DNA of 64,000 bases from Streptomyces sp. TS71-3 (lineage in GTDB: Bacteria > Actinomycetota > Actinomycetes > Streptomycetales > Streptomycetaceae): positions 1,984,001 through 2,048,000 of the forward strand of contig NZ_BNEL01000003.1 in the NCBI RefSeq assembly GCF_018327685.1, written 5' to 3'. How positions within the stretch are numbered: position 1 is the first letter of the stretch; each line of letters opens with the position of its first letter. This document shows, in pieces, positions 43,935-51,002 of the stretch. The notes under the pieces are model-generated. The model was not told the origin of the DNA. It saw only the letters and a list, made by a program, of their open reading frames with translations, and ran no database searches. The position numbers were made by a program, and so were the translations under genes.

Positions 43935-44444
43935 TCATGGGTGGTGCCCGGCCTCGGCTGTCCGTGCGTCGACCGTGCGGAGTCGGGAGTCCCCTATCTC
44001 CTTGAGGGCCTGTTCACGGCCCTCCCAGTGCGAGCCCTCGACGGATTTTCCGGGTTCCAGGTCCTTGTAGACCTCGAAGAAATGGGTGATCTCCAGGCGG
44101 TCGAAATCGGAGACGTCGGTGATGTTCTGAATGGTCGCGTAGCGCGGGTCGTGTGCGGGCACGCAGAGGATCTTCTCGTCGGGGCCTTGTTCGTCCCGCA
44201 TCGCGAACATTCCGATGGCCCGGCATTGGATGATGCAGCCGGGGAAGGTGGGCTCACCGGTGAGGACCAGCGCGTCCAGAGGGTCGCCGTCGCGGCCGAG
44301 GGTGTCCTCGATGTAGCCGTAGTCCGCGGGGTAGCGGGTGGCGGTGAACAGGAGCCTGTCGAGGCGGATGCGACCCGCGGTGTGGTCCATCTCGTACTTG
44401 TTGCGTGATCCCTGGGGGATCTCCACGGTGACTTCGAATTCCAC
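43935..44444 (-). CDS. ppa: Inorganic pyrophosphatase (family I)
   Basis: Hydrolyses pyrophosphate to phosphate, driving biosynthesis. I start at the GTG at 44444 because GGGGAGG precedes it; an ATG at 44480 has no ribosome binding site. The 169-residue product has all active-site segments: IPQGSRNKYEMDH, RYPADYGYIEDTLGRDGDPLDALVL with the three metal-binding Asp, FAMRDEQGPDEKILCVPAHD, and HFFEVYKDLEPGK. Family I pyrophosphatases are among the most fluoride-sensitive enzymes known. Second gene after riboswitch B, between an unknown gene and enolase. Confidence 0.95.
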   Translation of the reverse strand: MEFEVTVEIPQGSRNKYEMDHTAGRIRLDRLLFTATRYPADYGYIEDTLGRDGDPLDALVLTGEPTFPGCIIQCRAIGMFAMRDEQGPDEKILCVPAHDPRYATIQNITDVSDFDRLEITHFFEVYKDLEPGKSVEGSHWEGREQALKEIGDSRLRTVDARTAEAGHHP

Positions 44445-44537
44445 TACGTCCTCCCCAGGAGGTGTGCCGGTTTCGGTCATCGCTGATGTCGAGTGATCAT
44501 CGTTCGGCCGATCGGGGCGGCAGATGGCGTGAGTGGT

Positions 44538-45077
44538 TCATGGGGCGTCCACCTCCCGGGGGCCTTGATCGGTCCCGCACGCGCGCTCAGCCGAGGCGCG
44601 GACTTCGTCGCGAAGCTCGCGCAGGTCTGCGGCGGGCACCGCCAGCGCGTTGAGGCGCACCTGTAGTGCCTCGTGTGCTCCGTGGGCAAGCTGAGCTGCC
44701 TGGCTCAGCGGCCACTGGTAGTAGCTGATCAGGCGAGAGGCGCGCCTCATGAGTGCGATCGCATCTGGGTCGTTGATGCGCAGGGCACGTAGCCGGACCA
44801 GCAGATGGTGGAAGAACGTGTTCTGCTTGCTCGCCTCATTAGCCTCTGCACCCGTTACGGGAGCGGCCTCGCCGCATGCGGCGAGGGCCCGGTCGGCCGA
44901 TGGTTGGGCGCGAACGGCCTCGTCAAGCAGGCCTGCAAGGGCCAGCAACTGAACTTGCGGGGTCGGCCCGCTTGGGGTCCGGCTCTTCCTGTGGAACAGC
45001 GTATGCCATACGTTCCACAGCAGGTCGTGATGGCCTTCATCCTGTACGGAAGAGGGTGGGCCGACGGGGATGGGCAT
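44538..45077 (-). CDS. Unknown alpha-helical protein, first gene after fluoride riboswitch B
   Basis: 179 residues, ATG at 45077 preceded by AGGAGGAG, which overlaps the predicted riboswitch hairpin. No signal peptide or transmembrane segment. It reads as mostly helical: VQLLALAGLLDEAVRAQPSA, then NTFFHHLLVRLRALRI, SYYQWPLSQAAQLAHGAHEA and a basic/acidic C-terminal helix. I do not recognise the family. The direct link to a fluoride riboswitch and to ppa and eno implies a role in fluoride stress. Confidence 0.8.
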   Translation of the reverse strand: MPIPVGPPSSVQDEGHHDLLWNVWHTLFHRKSRTPSGPTPQVQLLALAGLLDEAVRAQPSADRALAACGEAAPVTGAEANEASKQNTFFHHLLVRLRALRINDPDAIALMRRASRLISYYQWPLSQAAQLAHGAHEALQVRLNALAVPAADLRELRDEVRASAERACGTDQGPREVDAP

Positions 45078-45100
45078 GGCTCCTCCTGGTCGTATGACAA

Positions 45101-45151
45101 CCAGGGACCGTCAGCGGCGGAACGCCGCGGTTATGGGTGAGCCCCATCACC
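45101..45151 (-). ncRNA. Fluoride riboswitch B (unknown gene-ppa-eno operon)
   Basis: Minus strand: GGTGATGGGGCTCACC, ATAACCGC, a GGCG-loop-CGCC stem, then GCTGACGGTCCCTGGT. It is a near-consensus crcB-type aptamer. CCTGGT (45106-45101) can pair with ACCAGG (45090-45085), immediately overlapping the AGGAGGAG ribosome binding site. TACTAT near 45168-45163 is a candidate -10. Confidence 0.92.
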
Positions 45152-45422
45152 ACGCTCTCTTCCCATAGTACGTTTTCCCCCGGATGCCGGGGTCCAGCTG
45201 TGTGCATGGAACCGCTGCGCGCTGGGCCGAACGGGTGAGGGAAGCGAGCTCGGCTCCGATGGCCAAGGGGCCTGTTCCCGCTGCCCCTGGCCCAAGGTGC
45301 TGTGACACCCTTGTGCACGGACGGTAACAGGCGACGGGGCACGCAGGTATTACGGGTTGACTGAGAGTGCCGGGGCTGCCATCGGATCGGTGCTCGCGCG
45401 GGCCGTCTCTCGCGCGAGCTGT
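45152..45422. other. Intergenic stretch between operon B promoter and operon C end
   Basis: About 270 bases holding the presumed promoter of riboswitch B near its left end. No other feature is supported. Confidence 0.4.
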
Positions 45423-45770
45423 TCAGAGCACGGTGACCCTGAGGTGGGGCCTTCCGGCTGAGCGGGCCAGTGCCCGGGCTGCCGCGCGGGGGGCGGTATG
45501 GGCCGAGCCCGTGTCCCGTGCCTGCCGGTATCGCGAGCCAGGACACGCGGTGGTGGTGGTGTGCCTGCGGACGCGGCCCAGCAGTTCTCCGTGGAATGCC
45601 ACCACCTGGATCACGGGGCGGCCCGGGAAGAGCGGTGCACAGGCCAGTCCCGGTGCGGTGGCGAGCGTCCGCGGCGCCTGTTGCTCGTGCCAGTGCCACT
45701 TGGCGTTGATCACGATCAGCTCGGCCGCACGGATCACTCCGGCGGCCGGTTCGCTCCTTGGGTGGGTCAT
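45423..45770 (-). CDS. Hypothetical protein, last gene of the NUDIX/ABC-F operon
   Basis: 115 residues from the ATG at 45770 (TTGGAG upstream). It starts 31 bases after the ABC-F stop, so it is probably co-transcribed from riboswitch C. The readable core is AAELIVINAKWHWHEQQAPR, GRPVIQVVAFHGELLGRV and a basic, low-complexity C-terminus. No family recognised; a small cytosolic protein. Confidence 0.5.
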   Translation of the reverse strand: MTHPRSEPAAGVIRAAELIVINAKWHWHEQQAPRTLATAPGLACAPLFPGRPVIQVVAFHGELLGRVRRHTTTTACPGSRYRQARDTGSAHTAPRAAARALARSAGRPHLRVTVL

Positions 45771-45800
45771 TCCAGGCTCCAAGGCCTTGGGCTCCGGAGG

Positions 45801-47465
45801 TCAGGTCCGGGACAGCCTGCGGTGCACGACGCGGTGCGGGCGGGCGGCGTCCGTGCCGAGCCGTTCGGCCTTGTTGGTCTCGTAGTCCGCGTAGTTGCCT
45901 TCGAACCAGAACCAGTGGGCGGCGCCTTCCCACGCGAGTATGTGGGTGGCGGTGCGGTCCAGGAACCAGCGGTCGTGGGCCGTGATCACGGCGCAGCCCG
46001 GGAACTCCAGGAGTGCTGTCTCGAAGGAGGCCAGGGTCTCGACGTCGAGGTCGTTGGTGGGTTCGTCGAGCAGCAGCAGATTGCCGCCCTGTTTGAGGGT
46101 GAGGGCGAGGTTGAGCCGGTTGCGTTCGCCCCCGGACAGTACACCGACGGGTTTCTGCTGGTCGGGGCCCTTGAATCCGAAGGTTGCCACATAGGCGCGC
46201 GAGGGCACCTCGACCTGGCCCACCCGGAGGTGGTCAAGACCCTCTGAGACTGCTTCCCACACACTGCGGGTGTCGTCGAGTCCGGCCCGGGACTGGTCGA
46301 CGTACGAGATGCGGACGCTCTCACCCAGCCGCAGCACGCCCGCTTCGGGGCGTTCCTCGCCGACGATCATTCGCAGGAGGGTCGTCTTGCCGACGCCGTT
46401 GGGCCCGATGACGCCGACGATGCCGCCGCGCGGCAGGGAGAACGAGATGTTCTCCCAGAGGATGTGGTCCCCGTGGCCCTTGGTCAGGCGGTCGGCTTCA
46501 AGGACCTTGCTGCCCAGGCGCGGGCCCGGTGGGATCTGGATCCCATCGAAGTCGGGCGTCCGGGTCCGACCCCGGGCCGCCAGGTCCTCGTACCGCTGGA
46601 GCCGGGCCTTGGACTTCGCCTGGCGGCCCCTGGAGCCGGACCTGATCCACTGGAGCTCGTCGGCCAGCCGCTTCTGCCGTCTGGCGTCCTTGCGCCCCTC
46701 CACCGTCAGGCGTGCCGCCTTCGTCTCCAGATACGTGGAGTAGTTCCCTTCGTACGGATAGGCATGGCCGCGGTCGATCTCCAGAATCCACCGGGCGACG
46801 TTGTCGAGGAAGTAGCGGTCGTGGGTGACGGCGACGACGGTGCCCGGGTAGTCGGCGAGGTGCTTCTCCAGCCAGGCCGCGGACTCGGCGTCCAGATGGT
46901 TGGTGGGCTCGTCCAGGAGCAGCAGGCCGGGCTGGGCCAGCAGCAGACGGCACAGTGCCACCCGCCGGCGCTCGCCGCCGGAGAGCTCCCGTACGGGGGT
47001 TCCTGGCGGTGGGCAGCGCAGTGCGTCCATGGCCTGTTCGATGCGGGCGTCCAGGTCCCAGGCGCCGGTGTGGTCGAGCTTGTCCTGCAGGGCGCCCAGC
47101 TCGTCGAGGAGCGGCTGCGCAGCGTCGTCAGGGGTGTCCGCCAGGAGGGCGGTGATCTCCTCGAAGCGGGCAAGGCCGCGGCGGGTCGCGGCGGCGCCCT
47201 GTTCGACGTTGCCGAGGACGGTGGCCCGGTCGTCCAGCGTGGGTTCCTGCTCCAGCAGGCCGACGGTGGTACCGGGCGCCGCAAACGCGTCCCCGTTCAG
47301 GGGCCGCTCCCTCCCCGCCATGATCCGCAGCAGCGTCGACTTGCCCATGCCGTTGGGGCCCACCACGCCGACCTTCGCGCCGGAGAGGAAGGCGAGGGTG
47401 ACATCGTCGAGAACCACCTTCTCGCCGTGGGCCATGCGGGCCCTGCGCATCGTGTAGACGTACAT
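45801..47465 (-). CDS. ABC-F protein, EttA-like translational throttle
   Basis: Ribosome-associated ATPase of the ABC-F class, 554 residues, no transmembrane segment. NBD1: Walker A GPNGMGKST near residue 37, signature LSGGERRRVALC, Walker B LLLLDEPTNHLD. A linker containing GRQAKSKARLQRYEDL matches the EttA P-site tRNA interaction region. NBD2: GPNGVGKTT near 355, LSGGERNRLNLAL, LLLLDEPTNDLD. EttA gates translation according to ATP/ADP ratio. It follows the NUDIX gene by about 70 bases and is probably induced by fluoride; this copy may be a paralogue of the usual EttA. Confidence 0.92.
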   Translation of the reverse strand: MYVYTMRRARMAHGEKVVLDDVTLAFLSGAKVGVVGPNGMGKSTLLRIMAGRERPLNGDAFAAPGTTVGLLEQEPTLDDRATVLGNVEQGAAATRRGLARFEEITALLADTPDDAAQPLLDELGALQDKLDHTGAWDLDARIEQAMDALRCPPPGTPVRELSGGERRRVALCRLLLAQPGLLLLDEPTNHLDAESAAWLEKHLADYPGTVVAVTHDRYFLDNVARWILEIDRGHAYPYEGNYSTYLETKAARLTVEGRKDARRQKRLADELQWIRSGSRGRQAKSKARLQRYEDLAARGRTRTPDFDGIQIPPGPRLGSKVLEADRLTKGHGDHILWENISFSLPRGGIVGVIGPNGVGKTTLLRMIVGEERPEAGVLRLGESVRISYVDQSRAGLDDTRSVWEAVSEGLDHLRVGQVEVPSRAYVATFGFKGPDQQKPVGVLSGGERNRLNLALTLKQGGNLLLLDEPTNDLDVETLASFETALLEFPGCAVITAHDRWFLDRTATHILAWEGAAHWFWFEGNYADYETNKAERLGTDAARPHRVVHRRLSRT

Positions 47466-47535
47466 GAGCCGGCCTTTCGATCAGACATGGGCGGATGAGT
47501 GGAAGCCGGGTCCGAGCGGGCGCGTGACGGGCCGG

Positions 47536-48009
47536 TCAGGTCAGGGAGCGCAGGGCGGCTCCGGGCACATGATCGCCGTCGCTGAACTCGCCCTCGTGCA
47601 GTGACTTCAATCCCCGCAGATGGCTCTGGATACCGGGGCGCAGTGTCAGCGTGTCGAGCTGTTCCATCGGCACGAACCGGGGCTCGTGGCCTGCTTCCGG
47701 GGCCAGCAGCTCGCCCTGGACGCCGCCGGTGGGGAACAGCACGATTTCGACGACGTAGCGTTGCCTCTGTCGGTCGTGTACGTCGAACACCAGGGCGCAG
47801 TGCAGCCTTGCGGCCTTGAGCCCGGTCTCCTCGCGCAGCTCGCGCCGCGCACAGGCGATCAGTCCCTCGTCGGGGCGTACGTGCCCGCCGGGGAGCTTCC
47901 ATACGGGCAGGCCGTCTTCTTCGCTGCGTATCAGCAGAACGCATCCGTGCTGGAAGACGGCCACGGAGCAGCGTGTCTCCATGACGTGATGGGTGGGGGG
48001 ATCGGTCAT
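47536..48009 (-). CDS. NUDIX hydrolase under fluoride riboswitch C
   Basis: 157 residues, ATG at 48009. The NUDIX box is complete: GGHVRPDEGLIACARRELRE followed by ETGL near residues 43-66. An N-terminal METRCSVAVFQHGCVLLIR strand and a short insertion (FDVHDRQRQRYVVEIVLF) match small ADP-ribose or nucleotide pyrophosphohydrolases. It hydrolyses a nucleoside diphosphate linked to another moiety; the substrate is unknown. Its Shine-Dalgarno AGAGGT lies in the sequence that can pair with the riboswitch 3' end. Head gene of the operon with the ABC-F gene. Confidence 0.9.
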   Translation of the reverse strand: MTDPPTHHVMETRCSVAVFQHGCVLLIRSEEDGLPVWKLPGGHVRPDEGLIACARRELREETGLKAARLHCALVFDVHDRQRQRYVVEIVLFPTGGVQGELLAPEAGHEPRFVPMEQLDTLTLRPGIQSHLRGLKSLHEGEFSDGDHVPGAALRSLT

Positions 48010-48055
48010 GGGGACCACCTCTGTGCGTCTGGTGCGCCCGGGGCCGCGGGCTGGA

Positions 48056-48101
48056 GCAGAGGCCATCAGCGGTGTCCGCGATTGTGGCGAGCCTCATCGC
48101 C
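48056..48101 (-). ncRNA. Fluoride riboswitch C (NUDIX/ABC-F operon)
   Basis: Minus strand: GGCGATGAGGCTCGCC, AATCGC (one change from AACCGC), a short P3 stem, then GCTGATGGCCTCTGC. CCTCTG (48062-48057) is complementary to CAGAGG (48023-48018) at the ribosome binding site of the NUDIX gene. Confidence 0.85.
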
Positions 48102-48221
48102 GTCTCCATGGTGGCCGACTTCCCCGGTGCTGCCAAACGTTTTCCGGTGCCTGCGCAGGGGCCCGTGACGTGGGGATCGCTCGGGGCACGGTGTGTACGC
48201 CGGGCAGGGTTGCTTCCGCTC

Positions 48222-48473
48222 AGGCCGGACGAGGCGCTGCGCACGATGCCCACCCACGGTGCCCACGTCCGGCTGGAGTGCTCCGAGACCACCGACATCG
48301 CCGGCGACCTGGTCCGATGCGCCCAGACACATGGCTGCGACCTGATCGTCATCGGCCGGCGCGGTGAGGATCACCAAGTGCGTACCACCGGCCTTGGCCC
48401 GGTCGCCGAGACCGTGTGCCAGTCCACGCAGCTACCCGTACTCCCGGTCACGCACGCGCCCCACCTGACCTGA
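48222..48473 (+). pseudogene. C-terminal fragment of a universal stress protein (UspA)
   Basis: The frame reads AHVRLECSETTDIAGDLVRC, HGCDLIVIGRRGEDHQ, GLGPVAETVCQSTQLPVLPV, the C-terminal half of a UspA domain with the glycine-rich GRRG...G loop. The N-terminal half is absent: upstream bases in frame are arginine/proline-rich and overlap riboswitch C. No convincing start codon with a ribosome binding site exists. Probably a relic left between two divergently oriented fluoride transcription units. Confidence 0.65.
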
Positions 48474-48536
48474 GCAGTCGCAGCCGGGCCGACGGTTTGG
48501 CCGACGCGCGCGAATGGCAGGACACTGGAACGTGTC

Positions 48537-48586
48537 GGGCGATGGGGCTCGCCCCAACCGCGTCCCATGACGCTGATGGCCTCTGC
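48537..48586 (+). ncRNA. Fluoride riboswitch D (pyrophosphatase-like/SixA operon)
   Basis: Plus strand: GGGCGATGGGGCTCGCCC, AACCGC, a CGTC-loop-GACG stem, then GCTGATGGCCTCTGC. It matches the crcB-type aptamer closely. GCCTC (48579-48583) can pair with GAGGC (48612-48616) in the GGGAGGCGAGGGG ribosome binding site, with a CCAG-ACAT-CTGG hairpin between. Confidence 0.92.
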
Positions 48587-48623
48587 GTGATCCAGACATC
48601 TGGCAGCACGGGAGGCGAGGGGC

Positions 48624-49187
48624 ATGCCCCACATCACCGTCATCGTCGACTCGACCGCCGGGTCCACCATCGGCAGGACCGACGACCCACCGCACGCCAT
48701 GTCCGCACTGGCCCGCCTCGGTGGACGGCCCATCGGCCATGGACGTGTGGCCGACACGCTCGGTGCGGACGGGGGGCCGGTTGAGGCACTGGTGCTCATG
48801 GAGGAACCGGCGCTCCCCGACAGCGACGTGACCGGTCGGCCGGTGGCGGTGCTCCATGTCTCCGCCGGCAGCCACCACACCGAGGAACTGGTCCGTGCAT
48901 CCGGATCCGAGGCTTTCGCGGACCTTGAGGACGCCACGGATCTCAGCCGCTGGCATGCGGAGCCCGCCGCCTGGGAGGAGACACTGGCCCGGCTGACTCC
49001 CGGACAGGCCCCACACGTCACGGGCTGTGGCACACGCGGGGAAGCCGAACACGTGCTCGCGCGCCCAGCATGCCTACTTCCAGCTCACCGGACGCATGGA
49101 GTGAGGGACCACTACGCAAGGAAGGCAGGACCCGGCCAGAGCTTCCCCCCAGGACGCCAACACGCCAGGCGCCATGGGCGCGCCTGA
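48624..49187 (+). CDS. Pyrophosphatase-like protein lacking most active-site residues
   Basis: 187 residues, ATG at 48624 behind riboswitch D. Residues about 35-125 align with family I pyrophosphatase: GRVADTLGADGGPVEALVLM against YIEDTLGRDGDPLDALVL of the neighbouring ppa, then EEPALPDSDVTGRPVAVLHV against EPTFPGCIIQCRAIGMF. Two of the three clustered metal-binding Asp are changed (GDP to GGP, DAL to EAL), and the Arg-Asn-Lys, DYG and DExxxDxK segments are missing. It should be inactive as a pyrophosphatase. Residues after 145 are basic and look like a tail. A regulatory, sensing or fluoride/Mg-binding role is possible but unproven. Confidence 0.78.
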   Translation: MPHITVIVDSTAGSTIGRTDDPPHAMSALARLGGRPIGHGRVADTLGADGGPVEALVLMEEPALPDSDVTGRPVAVLHVSAGSHHTEELVRASGSEAFADLEDATDLSRWHAEPAAWEETLARLTPGQAPHVTGCGTRGEAEHVLARPACLLPAHRTHGVRDHYARKAGPGQSFPPGRQHARRHGRA

Positions 49188-49222
49188 CGAGGCCGGGACC
49201 CCGGACGAAGGCAGGTGAAGCC

Positions 49223-49756
49223 ATGACGGTCGCCCCCGCGCGGCTCGTGGTGCTCCGCCACGCCAAGTCGGCATGGCCGGACGACGTCCCCGATCAGGAA
49301 CGTCCACTCGCCCAGCGCGGGCAGCGAGACGCGCCGGCGGCCGGACGGTGGCTACGGGAGTCGGGATACGAGCCGGATCTGGTCCTCTGCTCGACCGCGC
49401 TGCGCACCCGCCAGACATGGGACAAGGCCGCGGAGCAGTTGCGGGGGACTCCGCTCGTGCTGTTCGACCCACGCATCTACGCCGCGGACGTCGATCGTCT
49501 CCTCGACGTGCTGCGGGAGGTTTTTGACCAGTACCGGAGCGTACTGCTGATCGGTCACCACCCCGGCGTTCAGGACCTGGTGCTCGCCCTGTCGAGCGGC
49601 GGAGACAACGAGGGACTCACGCGCCTGCGCACGAAGTTCCCGACCTCCGCGATCGCCGTCATGACGCAGCCCGGCCGATGGGCCGACCTCGCACCCGGTA
49701 CCGCACTCCTGACAAAGTTCGCCGTTCCTCGGGGACCTGTGCCCGCCGGGCGGTGA
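49223..49756 (+). CDS. SixA-type histidine phosphatase
   Basis: 177 residues from the ATG at 49223, preceded by AGGTGAAG. Phosphoglycerate-mutase-fold phosphatase of the short SixA branch: catalytic LVVLRHAKSAWP (RHxxS) near residue 11, LVLCSTALRTRQTW, and the second His in LLIGHHPGVQDLVL. SixA removes phosphate from phosphohistidine proteins, but actinobacterial relatives may act on small phosphorylated molecules. It lies 35 bases after the pyrophosphatase-like gene and probably shares riboswitch D. Confidence 0.9.
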   Translation: MTVAPARLVVLRHAKSAWPDDVPDQERPLAQRGQRDAPAAGRWLRESGYEPDLVLCSTALRTRQTWDKAAEQLRGTPLVLFDPRIYAADVDRLLDVLREVFDQYRSVLLIGHHPGVQDLVLALSSGGDNEGLTRLRTKFPTSAIAVMTQPGRWADLAPGTALLTKFAVPRGPVPAGR

Positions 49757-49774
49757 AACGTGCCCGGCACACCG

Positions 49775-49793
49775 CTGCCGAGCAGGACGGCAG
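49775..49793. terminator. Hairpin between convergent sixA-like and gpm genes
   Basis: CTGCCG (49775-49780) and CGGCAG (49788-49793) pair with a 7-base loop in the convergent intergenic space. Confidence 0.45.
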
Positions 49794-49854
49794 TGTCCCA
49801 GGGACTGCCGATGGCAGGCGCACCAGGACTTGGCGCTCCCGGACGGACGCCCGC

Positions 49855-50616
49855 TCAGGTATGGCCTTCGGCTGCCACGGCCTCGGCGGCTACCCGGGCA
49901 CGGTCAGGATTCAGATACCGTCCACCGCGTTCCAGCGGACGCAGGTCTCGGTCAAACGTGTAAAGCAGCGGCGCGCCAGTGGGGATGTTCAGCTCCTCCA
50001 CCTCGTGTGCGGTCAGTCGGTCCAGGACCGAGACCAGAGCACGCAGCGAATTCCCGTGAGCACAGACCAGCACCGTTCGTCCGGAGAACAGCTCACCGGC
50101 CAGGACATCGACCCAGTACGGCACGACCCTGTCCACCATGTCGGCCAGACTCTCCACGGCCGGCACGCCGGCACCGCGGATGGCCGCATAGCGCGGATCG
50201 GCTCGCAGCTCAGCGAGCTGCTCCGGTGCCAGCGGCCCGGGAGCAGCGGTGAGCGACCTGCGCCAGCCCTGATACAGCTCCACCCCCGATTCCTGACGCA
50301 CCTCTCGTTTGCTCCGGCCGGTCAACGCCCCGTACTGGCGCTCGTTCAGCCGCCACGTGCGATACACGGGGATCCACGAGCGATCCAGCTTCTCCAACAC
50401 GATGTCCGCGCTGACCACGCAGCGTCGCAGGACAGAAGTGTGCACGACGTCGGGCCGCAGCCCGTGCTGCGCCATCAGACGGCCTGCCTCGGCCGCTTCC
50501 CCCTCACCCCGCACCGTCAGCGGAACATCGGCCCATCCGGTGAAGCGGCCGGCAGCATTACTGGTGCTCTGGCCATGCCGTACGAGGACCAGGAGACCAC
50601 CGGGGGCAACGGGCAT
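49855..50616 (-). CDS. gpmA: 2,3-bisphosphoglycerate-dependent phosphoglycerate mutase
   Basis: Interconverts 3- and 2-phosphoglycerate, the step before enolase. 253 residues, ATG at 50616 with AGGAGGGA. The catalytic LVLVRHGQSTSN, GWADVPLTVRG, TSVLRR, WRLNERQYGALTGRSK and the second His in VLVCAHGNSLRALV are all present, and length fits dPGM. Directly controlled by riboswitch E. With enolase and pyrophosphatase it completes a set of extra glycolytic/phosphate enzymes in the island; a housekeeping copy should exist elsewhere. Confidence 0.95.
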   Translation of the reverse strand: MPVAPGGLLVLVRHGQSTSNAAGRFTGWADVPLTVRGEGEAAEAGRLMAQHGLRPDVVHTSVLRRCVVSADIVLEKLDRSWIPVYRTWRLNERQYGALTGRSKREVRQESGVELYQGWRRSLTAAPGPLAPEQLAELRADPRYAAIRGAGVPAVESLADMVDRVVPYWVDVLAGELFSGRTVLVCAHGNSLRALVSVLDRLTAHEVEELNIPTGAPLLYTFDRDLRPLERGGRYLNPDRARVAAEAVAAEGHT

Positions 50617-50640
50617 GATCCCTCCTGGCTGCTGAGGTCG

Positions 50641-50690
50641 ACCAGGAACCGTCAGCGGTCACCGCTGCCGTTCGCGGTGAGCCGATCACC
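50641..50690 (-). ncRNA. Fluoride riboswitch E (gpmA)
   Basis: Minus strand: GGTGATCGGCTCACC, GCGAACGGC, a GCGGT/ACCGC stem, then GCTGACGGTTCCTGGT. CCTGG (50646-50642) can pair with CCAGG (50628-50624), fused to the gpmA ribosome binding site AGGAGGG. Confidence 0.88.
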
Positions 50691-50902
50691 GATGCGCTCG
50701 ACGCACCCATTCAGTGTGCACCTCCTTCTCGCGGGTCCACGGCCCACACACCGTGGCACGGTCCGCTGAACAGGTGCACCGTTTCGACTACACCCCTCGC
50801 CCCGGAGCGCAATGCCTGCTCATCGGAGAGGGACGCCGACCGATCCCAGCGCGGTGCCGTTCCCGTGATGGCCGTGACTCGCTACTGTGGCCCACGCACT
50901 AC

Positions 50903-50957
50903 GGCGGAGGGGCTCGCCGTAACCGCGGCACACACGTGTCGCCAACGGTCCCTACCT
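50903..50957 (+). ncRNA. Fluoride riboswitch F (third crcB/PAP2)
   Basis: Plus strand: GGCGGAGGGGCTCGCC, GTAACCGC, a GGCACACACGTGTC stem region, then AACGGTCCCTACCT. CCTACCT (50951-50957) pairs perfectly with AGGTAGG (50990-50996), seven bases before the ATG at 51003. TACTGT at 50883-50888 is a candidate -10. Confidence 0.9.
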
Positions 50958-51002
50958 CGACATGACGCCCGCTCGACCGGGCTCTGAACAGGTAGGTGAA
51001 CC

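Noticed and set aside
48072..48221. N-terminal part of the UspA-like frame as a real protein start
   Set aside because: It overlaps riboswitch C, lacks UspA N-terminal motifs and has no ribosome binding site.
49855..50769. Plus-strand open frames over the phosphoglycerate mutase
   Set aside because: Antisense to a gene with complete catalytic motifs and its own riboswitch.
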